DNA of 22,992 nt from JANWXR01 sp033577755 (lineage in GTDB: Bacteria > Chloroflexota > Anaerolineae > Anaerolineales > UBA6663): assembly GCA_033577755.1 (NCBI GenBank), contig JAVQXV010000035.1, positions 1-22,992 of the forward strand, read 5' to 3'. Position numbers and translations under genes: made by a program. Shown piece by piece: positions 1 to 6,434 of this stretch; position 1 is the stretch's first letter, and the number at the start of each line of letters is the position of its first letter. The notes below the pieces were generated by a model. That model did no database searches. It was not told where the DNA came from and worked only from the letters and a program-made list of their open reading frames with translations.

Positions 1-2
1 AG

Positions 3-221
3 TGGCCGAGCCTGAGCGACTACGAAGGCAACGAAGCAAAGCTGCTGCCCGGCGCAGTCTTCACCGTCGAGCCGGGGTTGTACTATCCCGATCACCCCAA
101 GGGCGGCTTCGGCGTGCGCCTGGAGGACAGCGTCTGGCTCAACCCGGAGACGCTCAAATTCGAAGTGCTGGCGAAGTATCCAATGGATTTAGTGTTGAAG
201 GTGAAACAAATGAGAAAGTAG
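3..221 (+). CDS. M24 family metallopeptidase (Xaa-Pro aminopeptidase type), C-terminal fragment
   Basis: Only the last 72 codons lie in the window; the reading frame is open from base 3 to the TAG at 219-221. The fragment carries two hallmarks of the pita-bread (M24) fold: a TVEPGLYY segment, whose Glu is a metal ligand in the family, and GVRLEDSVWL, whose Glu is the last bridging metal ligand. In Xaa-Pro aminopeptidases these motifs sit near the C-terminus, which fits. The enzyme would remove N-terminal residues preceding proline in the cytoplasm. The final residues (KVKQMRK) are encoded by an A-rich stretch that runs straight into a gaaagta repeat after the stop, so the last few codons may come from the repeat. 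Which M24 subfamily it is cannot be decided without the N-terminus. Confidence 0.85.
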   Translation, partial: WPSLSDYEGNEAKLLPGAVFTVEPGLYYPDHPKGGFGVRLEDSVWLNPETLKFEVLAKYPMDLVLKVKQMRK

Positions 222-267
222 AAAGTAGAAAGTGGAAAATAGCAGCGCCCACCGATTCCCTTATACA
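222..267. repeat. Purine-rich gaaagta/gaaagtg short repeat after the peptidase stop
   Basis: Immediately after the stop codon the sequence repeats a seven-base gaaagta/gaaagtg unit up to about base 240 and then becomes ordinary non-coding sequence up to the inverted repeat at 268. Similar AAG-rich runs occur at other gene ends in this window (about 2163-2220, 7583-7615 and 21393-21470). Confidence 0.5.
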
Positions 268-372
268 TAAGAGTGCACTAAAAACTATTTTTCAGGCACA
301 AAAACCACCATATATGGCGTCAAGATTGTAACCAAAGTGTCACAATCATGACCTTTTTTCAGTGCACTCTTA
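268..372. mobile_element. MITE-like inverted-repeat element with TA flanks
   Basis: A 12-bp perfect inverted repeat bounds this AT-rich segment: TAAGAGTGCACT at 268-279 and its exact reverse complement at 361-372. The match continues inward as A5 (280-284) opposite T6 (354-359). Read as a transposon end, a 10-bp terminal repeat (270-279 and 361-370) is flanked on each side by the dinucleotide TA, as expected for IS630/Tc1-mariner-type target duplication. The interior has no ORF and holds a 10-bp palindrome (308-317) and a weaker stem (gattgt 323-328 with acaatc 342-347). Base composition is clearly lower in GC than the neighbouring genes. The interpretation as a non-autonomous element is inferred; a large regulatory hairpin upstream of the sigma factor is the alternative. 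Confidence 0.6.
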
Positions 373-482
373 AATGCAAGGGGATCAGGCGGGCCTTAAT
401 CTTTTGCCGCGATACTGTCACGCAGGTTGCCTGAGTTTTTCGCTGACCCGGCACGCAAAACGTTGCTCTGGAGTGTATAACG

Positions 483-1085
483 ATGCGAACGGAACCAGCA
501 AAGGACGACGCCTGGCTGGCCGAGTGGATCGAGCGCGGGGCGCGCGGCGACGAGGCCGCCTGCGCGGCGCTCTTCCATGAGTTCTACCCAAGCGTCGTGC
601 GGCTCTCGCTCGGCCTGCTTAACGACTTGGCCGATGCGGAGGAGGTGGCGCAGGATACATTCGTGTACGCGCTGAGCAACCTGGGCCGCTACGACGCTCG
701 CCGCTCGGCCTTCCGCACCTGGCTGTTCACCATCGCGCTGAGCCGCTGCCGCAACAAGCGCCGGCGCAAGCTGCTGCTTCAGGGGCCGCTGGAATTGCTG
801 GCGGGCGAGATGCCGGCGACGCCGCGCGAAGTGGAGACAGCGCTCGAACGGCGTGGCCTGCGACGCCAGTTGTGGCAGGCCCTGCAAGCGCTCTCCGAGC
901 CGGTGCGCGAGGCGGTAGTGCTGCGTTATCTGGGCGAGATGCGCTACAAGGAAGTCGGCGCAGCGCTGGGCTGCAACCCCAAGACGGCGGAGTCGCGCGT
1001 GCGGCTGGGTGTGGAAGCGCTGCGGCGCGCATTGACGGAGCAGGGCGCGGCGCCGGAGTGGCAATGGTCGGAGGCCCCGGCATGA
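483..1085 (+). CDS. ECF-type sigma-70 family RNA polymerase sigma factor
   Basis: This 200-residue protein has the two-domain layout of extracytoplasmic-function sigma factors. Sigma region 2 spans about residues 22-90, with the DAEEVAQDTFVYAL helix and the FRTWLFTIALSRCRNKRRR segment that contacts the -10 element. Region 4 spans about residues 120-190 and has a helix-turn-helix (YKEVGAALGCNPKTAESRVR). Length is normal for the family. A GGAG at 470-473, nine bases upstream, supports the ATG at 483. The stop overlaps the start of the next gene (ATGA, 1082-1085), so the two are very probably translationally coupled, as ECF sigma factors often are with their regulator. A MITE-like element lies about 110 bp upstream and could affect its promoter. 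The target regulon is not evident. Confidence 0.92.
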   Translation: MRTEPAKDDAWLAEWIERGARGDEAACAALFHEFYPSVVRLSLGLLNDLADAEEVAQDTFVYALSNLGRYDARRSAFRTWLFTIALSRCRNKRRRKLLLQGPLELLAGEMPATPREVETALERRGLRRQLWQALQALSEPVREAVVLRYLGEMRYKEVGAALGCNPKTAESRVRLGVEALRRALTEQGAAPEWQWSEAPA

Positions 1086-1444
1086 GGCGCAGGGAAGTTG
1101 AGTCTCAACTGGAGCAGGTGGCTGCGGCGCTTAAGACGATGCCGTTATCGTCGGAGGCGGCGTGGGATCGCGTCCGGGCACAGATGAAGATGCCGCGCCA
1201 GGTGAACCGTTGGCCACTGGCGCTGAGCATGAGCCTGGTTGCGGCGACGTTCATCGTCGCAAACGTTGTCCCGATGCGCTATCACCTCGCGCCGACCCTG
1301 CGCGCGGCCTACCTGCCTGCTCCCGTGCTCGTGGAACGGACGCCCACGCCGCTCGGTTGGACGGCCCCCGTCGTTTCCGGCGCTACGGCTGCGCCGCCTC
1401 TTCGCTTCGACGTGGCCCCGGTCCCGCGCCCGCCGGGAAGTTAG
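1082..1444 (+). CDS. Small single-pass membrane protein, possible anti-sigma factor
   Basis: This 120-residue protein starts at the ATG overlapping the sigma factor stop. A longer in-frame upstream start exists but would lie within the sigma gene. It has a charged N-terminal helix-rich part (residues 1-40), one transmembrane segment (about 44-64) and a Pro/Ala/Thr-rich tail that would lie outside the membrane. That topology and the coupled position match a membrane-bound anti-sigma factor that holds the ECF factor inactive. It lacks the HxxxCxxC zinc motif of the ZAS/RsrA class and I recognise no known anti-sigma domain. Function is therefore inferred from position and topology only. The next gene begins four bases after its stop. 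Confidence 0.7.
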   Translation: MRRREVESQLEQVAAALKTMPLSSEAAWDRVRAQMKMPRQVNRWPLALSMSLVAATFIVANVVPMRYHLAPTLRAAYLPAPVLVERTPTPLGWTAPVVSGATAAPPLRFDVAPVPRPPGS

Positions 1445-1448
1445 CCGC

Positions 1449-2267
1449 ATGGAGGAACGCCTACAGAAGCTGCTGGCACAGGCCGGCTACGGCTCGCGGC
1501 GCAGTTGCGAGGAGCTGATCTTGCAAGGCCGCGTGCGCGTCAATGGCCGGGTGGCGCAGCTCGGCCAGAAGGCCGACCCGACGCGCGACACCATTACGCT
1601 GGACGGCGAGCCGCTGGCCGAGCCGGAGCGCTTGACGTACGTCCTGCTGCACAAGCCGCGCGGCGTGGTCTCTTCGCTGGAGCCGCAGGGCGACCGGAAG
1701 ACTGTGGTTGACCTGGTTCCTTCGAAGGTGCGCCTTTACCCGGTGGGCCGGCTGGACGTGGAGAGCGAGGGCCTGATTCTGCTGACCAACGACGGGGCGC
1801 TGGCCAACCGGCTGACGCACCCGCGCTATGAAGTGGAGAAGGAGTACCGCGTGCTGGTGAAGGGCGCGCCTGACGAGGAGCAGCTGAACATCTGGCGGCG
1901 TGGCGTGGTGCTGAAGGACCCGGAGACCGGCAAGCAGGTGCGCACGCTGCCGGCGCGCGTCACTCGCGAAGGCCCATCGCACGAGACCACGTGGCTCAGG
2001 GTGGTGATGCGCGAGGGCCGCAAGCATGAGATTCGCGACATCGGCGCGACGCTCGGCCTGCCCGTGAAGCGCCTGATTCGCGTCCGGCTGGGCAGCCTGC
2101 GGCTCGGCGACCTGAAGCCGGGCGAGTGGCGCTACCTGACGGCAGCGGAAGTGGCGGAGTTGAAAGGCGAAGCAGAGGGCGCAGGGAAAAGAGGGAAACC
2201 AGGGAAACAAGGAAAACGCCTGTCGCAGCTACGGCGAGACCGTGCACAACGCCTTTCCCGATCGTGA
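1449..2267 (+). CDS. rRNA pseudouridine synthase, RsuA/RluB family
   Basis: This 272-residue enzyme has an N-terminal S4 RNA-binding domain (residues 1-60) and a pseudouridine synthase domain. The catalytic motif is GRLDVESEGLILLTNDG with the nucleophile Asp103. The C-terminal EGRKHEIRDI region corresponds to the family's EGRxxQIRRM segment, with some unusual substitutions. The RsuA/RluB/RluE/RluF group isomerises single uridines in 16S or 23S rRNA; the exact site cannot be told from sequence, although RluB-like is most likely. The ATG at 1449 is only four bases after the upstream stop, so it is probably cotranscribed with the sigma factor pair. The last 35 or so residues are a low-complexity basic tail rich in GK repeats (about 2163-2267). 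The tail is encoded by a gggaaa-type DNA repeat and is not expected in the fold. Confidence 0.93.
   Translation: MEERLQKLLAQAGYGSRRSCEELILQGRVRVNGRVAQLGQKADPTRDTITLDGEPLAEPERLTYVLLHKPRGVVSSLEPQGDRKTVVDLVPSKVRLYPVGRLDVESEGLILLTNDGALANRLTHPRYEVEKEYRVLVKGAPDEEQLNIWRRGVVLKDPETGKQVRTLPARVTREGPSHETTWLRVVMREGRKHEIRDIGATLGLPVKRLIRVRLGSLRLGDLKPGEWRYLTAAEVAELKGEAEGAGKRGKPGKQGKRLSQLRRDRAQRLSRS
2163..2222. repeat. Purine-rich gggaaa repeat within the 3' end of the pseudouridine synthase gene
   Basis: The + strand runs through several AGGGAAA units with small variations, preceded by gcgcag. A closely related run occurs on the - strand at the 3' end of the symporter gene and in the gap after it (about 21393-21470), also preceded by gcgcag. 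Shared repeats at the ends of two unrelated genes suggest a dispersed element that supplies C-terminal codons. Confidence 0.6.
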
Positions 2268-2288
2268 CTTTGAGGCAGGAGATGAGTC

Positions 2289-2528
2289 ATGAAATTCCAT
2301 TACTACCCTGAGACCGACTCGTTGTATATCGAGTTGTCTGAGCACGCCAGCGTCGACTCGCGAGAAGTTGCGCCAGGTCTAGTGCTCGACTTTGACGCCG
2401 AGGGCCGCCTAATCAGCCTCGACATTGATCACGCCAGTCAAGTGGTGAACCTGCAGCGACTGGAAGTTGACTCTCTGCCGCTCACCGCTTTTTCGCTGGT
2501 CGGCCTGAAGTCTGAACCGGCTCGATAG
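2289..2528 (+). CDS. DUF2283 family small protein
   Basis: This 79-residue protein shows the DUF2283 pattern: an N-terminal YYPETDSLYIEL strand pair, then PGLVLDFDAEGRLISLDI followed by HAS. A purine-rich AGGAG at 2278-2282, six bases upstream of the ATG, supports the start. DUF2283 proteins are small, compact and uncharacterised, and often lie next to DUF4258 genes. This copy has no DUF4258 partner; its neighbours are a pseudouridine synthase and the large membrane protein that starts 16 bases after its stop. A second, paired DUF2283 gene lies at 17100-17306 on the other strand and shares the ETDxLxI, PGxxLDxDxxGxLxSL and AS positions. Molecular role unknown. Confidence 0.85.
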   Translation: MKFHYYPETDSLYIELSEHASVDSREVAPGLVLDFDAEGRLISLDIDHASQVVNLQRLEVDSLPLTAFSLVGLKSEPAR

Positions 2529-2544
2529 CAGTAGAAAGTTCTCT

Positions 2545-5500
2545 ATGGCAGCTACGACTTACGAACAACAGGAAACTCGTTCAGCGCTGGCGCGACCGGT
2601 GTGGTCGGTGCTGGCGCCGGATTGGGAAAAGGCCGCCTACCTGGCGCTGCTCGTGCTGGCCTTCGTGACGCGCTTCTATGATTTGGGCACGCGCGTGATG
2701 AGCCACGATGAAAGCCTGCACACTCAGTACGCCTGGTATCTGTACACCAACGGCAATTATGCCCATGACCCGGTGATGCACGGCCCGCTCAAGTTCCACG
2801 TGACGGCCTTCATCTATTGGCTGTTTGGCGACAACGACTTCACCGCCCGCATTCCCAGCGCGCTGATGGGCGTGGCGGCGATCGGCCTGTGCTACTTCTT
2901 CCGCAAGTGGATCGGGCGGACGGGCGCGCTGGCCGCCGCCGTGCTCATGCTCATCTCGCCCTACCAGCTCTACTACTCGCGCTACATCCGCGACGAGCCG
3001 TACGTGATGGTCTGGGGCTTGCTGATGGCGCTGATGATCCTGAACTATATGGACACGCGCGCGCCGAAGTTCCTCTACGGGCTGGCCGCCGTCAGCGCCC
3101 TGTTCTACGCTACCATGGAGACGTCGTTCATCTACACGGCCATCTTCATGGTCTTCCTCGGCCTGCATTTCATCCTTGACCTGTACTCGCGGCCCTGGCC
3201 GGCCGGCTCCGACTCGACGCGGCGGACGTTCACCACGGTGCTCAGCATCGGCCTGGCCGCCGCCGCTATCGGCGTCACCATCTTCCTGTACAAAGACCGG
3301 CTGGGCACATCGGGCACGTTCTTCGCGCCTAGTGCCACGCAGCCGGACCGGCCCGCGCAGAGCAGCTCGCCGCTCACCGTCTGGGCGGATATCGCCTGGC
3401 TGGTCGCGCTCGCTTGCGGCGTTGTCTCCCTATGGCTGGTGATGCGCGCCTTCGGCCCGAACGTGCGCCGCTTCGCTTCGCTCGACCTGATCATGGTGAT
3501 GGGCGTCTTCGCCCTGCCGCAGCTGGCGGCCTTCCCGGTCAAGATGATGGGCTTCAATCCCATCAACTACGCGCTGCCGCCGATGCAGCCATTTGATTTC
3601 TTTGCGTTGATTAATTCCGACGCCTTCGTCACCGGCGCGATGACGGTCTTCCTTATCGCAGCGTCGGTGCTGGTCGGCTACATTTGGAACTGGCGAATTT
3701 TTCTCATCTGCGCAGCCATCTTCTGGGCCATCTACATCCCCTTCTACACCACGTTCTTCACCAATGGCAACGGCCTAGCGACCGGCCTGGTCGGCTCGCT
3801 GGGATACTGGCTGGAGCAGCACGGCGTGCGGCGCGGCAGCCAGCCTTGGTACTACTACGGCCTGATCAATCTGCCTATCTATGAATTCCTGCCGACCGTC
3901 GGCGCGCTGACCGCGGCGGCGCTGGGCGTGCGCGCCTGGCTGCGGCGCAGGCCGGCGCAGGGCGGCTCACGCGACGGCACAGCCCCGGCGGACGCTGCGG
4001 CGCCCTTCCCGGCGGTGCTCTTTCTCGGCTGGTGGTCGCTCATGGCCTTTGCCGGCTTCAGCATCGCCGGCGAGAAGATGCCCTGGCTCACCACCCATAT
4101 CGTCCTGCCGATGATTTTGCTCACCGGCTGGGTAATCGGCAAGCTGATCGAGCAGATTGACTGGGACCACTTCCGGGCGCAGCGCGCTTGGCTTGTGGCG
4201 CTGCTGCTGCCGCTGACGATCGTGGCCGCGGCCTCGGTCGTCGGGGCACTCCTCGGCAACAATCCGCCGTTCCGGGGCACGCAACTGAGTCAGCTCTCGG
4301 CCACCACCGGCTTCCTCTCGGCGCTGGCCATTGCCGCGCTGGGCATCTTCGGCCTGTACCGGCTGGGCGAGCCGCTCGGCTGGGCCAACGTGGCCCGGCT
4401 GGCGGCGCTCTCGTTCTTCGGGCTGCTCGGCTTGCTCACCGCGCGCGTGGCCTTCATCGCCGCCTACGTCAACTACGACTACGCCAACGAGTTCCTTGTG
4501 TACGCTCACGGCGCGCGCGGCGTCAAGACGGTGCTCGAACAGGTCGAGGACATCTCGATGCGCACGCAGGACGGCCTCGGCCTGAAGGTGGCCTACGACG
4601 ACGACATCGCCTGGCCGATGACGTGGTACTTCCGCAACTTCACCAACCAGGCCTACTTCGCCGACCAGCCGACGCGCGAGAAGCTGGACGCGCCGGTGGT
4701 GGTGGCGGGCGACAAGAACTGGACGCGCGTCGAAGCGCTGCTGCGCGACAACTACTATAAGTTCGAATACATCCGCATGGTCTGGCCGATGCAGGACTAC
4801 TTCCCCGAAAGCATCGGCCCGCGCATCCTCAGCCGGCTGGACGAGCCGGAGATGCGTCAGGCGCTATGGAATATCTGGTGGGACCGCGACTACACGCTCT
4901 ATGGTCAGCTCACGAACCAGAGCTTCGATCTTTCCAAGTGGCCGCTGGCCGACCGGATGCGGCTGTATGTGCGCAAGGACATCGCCGCGCAAATCTGGAC
5001 CTACGGCGTCGGCCCGACGGTGCTAGAGCCGGTGACCGCGCGCGACCCGTACGCTGCGGCGCGGCAGGTGCTGGCTGCCACGCTCATCTTCGGCGGGCAG
5101 GGCCAGGCCGACGGGAAGTTCGAGCGCCAGCGCGGTATTGCCATTGCGCCCGACGGCTCGGTGTACGTGGCCGACACCTTCAACCATCGCATTCAGAAGT
5201 TCGACCCCAACGGTCAACATCTGCTCACCTTCGGGCGCTTTGGGCGCTTCGATGATGGTTCAGGCCTACAGGGCGGCACGTTCAATGAGCCGTGGGGCGT
5301 AGGTGTTGGGCCGGATGGCTCGGTGTATGTGGCCGATACCTGGAATAACCGTATCCAGAAGTTCGATGCCGACGGCCGCTTCCTGACGATGTGGGGCAAG
5401 GGCGTCCCGTCGCAGGACGGCGCGTTCGACTCGTTCTACGGCCCGCGTGCCGTGGCCGTCAGTGCGGACGGTCGTCGTGTGTACGTGGCCGATACCGGCA

Positions 5501-5976
5501 ACAAGCGCATCGTCATCTTCGATGCGGACGGGCGCGGCATCGGCGTCATCGGCGCAGGCGGCTTCGAGCCGGGCTTCCTGGACGAGCCGGTGGGCCTGGC
5601 CGTGGACGCCGAGCGCAACGTGTACGTGGCCGACACGTGGAACCAGCGCATCCAGCGCTTCCGCCCACTGTTCCCCGACGCCGACGACTACGTCTTCGAC
5701 GCCGAGTTCGCCGTGGAGGCGTGGGCCGGCCAGTCCGTCGAGAACAAGCCCTACCTGGCGCTGGACGCGCGCGGCCGCATCTACGTCACCGAGCCGGAAG
5801 GCTACCGCGTGCTGGTCTTCGACCGCAACGGCCAGTTCCTGACCACCTGGGGCGACGCCGGCACGGACAACACCACCTTTGCCCTGCTCTCCGGCATCGC
5901 CATCGGCCCGCAGGGCGACATCTACGTGTCCGACTCCGGCAACTTCCGCATCATGAAATTCCCGCCGTTGCCGTGA
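2545..5976 (+). CDS. Agl23/TIGR03663-type multispanning glycosyltransferase-like protein fused to NHL repeats
   Basis: This is a 1143-residue fusion. The N-terminal two thirds (about residues 25-670) have a dozen or so hydrophobic helices. The first loop carries MSHDESLHTQYAW (Asp55, Glu56) followed by HDPVMHGPLKFH, the signature of the TIGR03663 family (named flippase activity-associated protein Agl23) and reminiscent of the acidic pair in GT-C/PMT lipid-linked sugar transferases. A soluble region (about 670-840) follows. From about residue 845 to the end there are six NHL repeats of the type GxxVYVADTxNxRIQKFD, enough for one six-bladed beta-propeller, probably outside the membrane. Sugar or lipid transfer at the cell surface is inferred from the family; substrate unknown. 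The ATG at 2545 has only a weak purine stretch upstream. Confidence 0.88.
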   Translation: MAATTYEQQETRSALARPVWSVLAPDWEKAAYLALLVLAFVTRFYDLGTRVMSHDESLHTQYAWYLYTNGNYAHDPVMHGPLKFHVTAFIYWLFGDNDFTARIPSALMGVAAIGLCYFFRKWIGRTGALAAAVLMLISPYQLYYSRYIRDEPYVMVWGLLMALMILNYMDTRAPKFLYGLAAVSALFYATMETSFIYTAIFMVFLGLHFILDLYSRPWPAGSDSTRRTFTTVLSIGLAAAAIGVTIFLYKDRLGTSGTFFAPSATQPDRPAQSSSPLTVWADIAWLVALACGVVSLWLVMRAFGPNVRRFASLDLIMVMGVFALPQLAAFPVKMMGFNPINYALPPMQPFDFFALINSDAFVTGAMTVFLIAASVLVGYIWNWRIFLICAAIFWAIYIPFYTTFFTNGNGLATGLVGSLGYWLEQHGVRRGSQPWYYYGLINLPIYEFLPTVGALTAAALGVRAWLRRRPAQGGSRDGTAPADAAAPFPAVLFLGWWSLMAFAGFSIAGEKMPWLTTHIVLPMILLTGWVIGKLIEQIDWDHFRAQRAWLVALLLPLTIVAAASVVGALLGNNPPFRGTQLSQLSATTGFLSALAIAALGIFGLYRLGEPLGWANVARLAALSFFGLLGLLTARVAFIAAYVNYDYANEFLVYAHGARGVKTVLEQVEDISMRTQDGLGLKVAYDDDIAWPMTWYFRNFTNQAYFADQPTREKLDAPVVVAGDKNWTRVEALLRDNYYKFEYIRMVWPMQDYFPESIGPRILSRLDEPEMRQALWNIWWDRDYTLYGQLTNQSFDLSKWPLADRMRLYVRKDIAAQIWTYGVGPTVLEPVTARDPYAAARQVLAATLIFGGQGQADGKFERQRGIAIAPDGSVYVADTFNHRIQKFDPNGQHLLTFGRFGRFDDGSGLQGGTFNEPWGVGVGPDGSVYVADTWNNRIQKFDADGRFLTMWGKGVPSQDGAFDSFYGPRAVAVSADGRRVYVADTGNKRIVIFDADGRGIGVIGAGGFEPGFLDEPVGLAVDAERNVYVADTWNQRIQRFRPLFPDADDYVFDAEFAVEAWAGQSVENKPYLALDARGRIYVTEPEGYRVLVFDRNGQFLTTWGDAGTDNTTFALLSGIAIGPQGDIYVSDSGNFRIMKFPPLP

Positions 5977-6110
5977 AGTGGATCGGCAACGGATGAGAAC
6001 GAATGATGTGACGGATGGGTTGTCAACGGATGGGATAACAGATGAGCGAATGGGAACGGATGGGGTATCTCGTGTTGCGTAATGCGTGTTGTCTGAGCCG
6101 GTTCGCATGA

Positions 6111-6338
6111 GATAACGGATGAGCGGATGGTCTGTCAACGGATGGTATAGCGGATGAGCGGATGGGAGCGGATGTAGCGGATGGGCTGTCAACAGATGGG
6201 ATAACGGATGAGCGGATGGGAGCGGATGTAGCGGGTGGGCTGTCAACGGATAGGATAACGGATGAGCGGATGGGAACGGATGTAGCGGATGGGCTGTCAA
6301 CGGATGGGGTAATGGATGAGCGGATGGGAGCGGATGGA
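6111..6338. repeat. 54-bp tandem repeat array upstream of sucC
   Basis: The marker TGTCAAC begins at 6133, 6187, 6241 and 6295, a period of exactly 54 bp. A partial unit precedes (from 6111) and a truncated unit follows (to about 6338); an isolated partial copy starts at 6021. Each unit is itself built from CGGATG hexamers a few bases apart. Units differ at only a few positions. Because 54 is divisible by three, the array makes long spurious ORFs with an 18-residue repeat. Units are contiguous, without unique spacers, so this is not a CRISPR. Confidence 0.93.
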
Positions 6339-6384
6339 CCCAATCCGTTACATCCGTTTCCAAATCCGTTGACCCTGCCCGTTG

Positions 6385-6390
6385 TATAAT
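6385..6390 (+). promoter_or_regulatory. Probable -10 box (TATAAT) of the sucCD promoter
   Basis: A perfect TATAAT lies 44 bases upstream of the sucC start codon, just after the repeat array. No good -35 hexamer is found at the standard 17-base spacing; a TTGACC at 6369-6374 is too close (10 bases). An equivalent TATAAT precedes the CBS gene on the other strand, supporting its role as a -10 element in this genome. Confidence 0.55.
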
Positions 6391-6434
6391 CGCGTCCGGT
6401 TTTTGCTCAGATTCTTCACCGTTCGGGAGGCTGC

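Larger units (their letters stand above)
5977..6434. other. 458-bp non-coding repeat-rich gap before sucC
   Basis: No credible gene. It holds a divergent repeat copy (about 5980-6063), an interruption (6064-6110) with a cgtgttgcgtaatgcgtgtt direct repeat, the 54-bp array, then three copies of the core in opposite orientation (AATCCGTT at 6342-6349 and 6363-6370, CATCCGTT at 6351-6358). The oppositely oriented copies could pair with the array. The sucC promoter element follows. Confidence 0.8.

Noticed and set aside
2..331. 109-residue + strand ORF at the left edge
   Set aside because: It is out of frame with the M24 peptidase codons and extends through the inverted-repeat element.
872..1448. 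Long upstream extensions of the membrane protein (from 872) and of the pseudouridine synthase (from 1239)
   Set aside because: They lie in frames shadowing the previous genes; starts at 1082 and 1449 match coupling and family N-termini.
6111..6338. Possible CRISPR array
   Set aside because: The 54-bp units abut each other and contain no unique spacers; no cas genes nearby.
5266..6363. 365-residue - strand ORF with an 18-residue repeat (HPLPSAHPL type)
   Set aside because: It is the 54-bp DNA repeat read in a frame without stops, continued antisense through the NHL repeats of the + strand gene; no start context and no protein-like composition.
6369..6374. TTGACC as a -35 box for sucCD
   Set aside because: Only 10 bases separate it from TATAAT, too close for a standard sigma-70 promoter.
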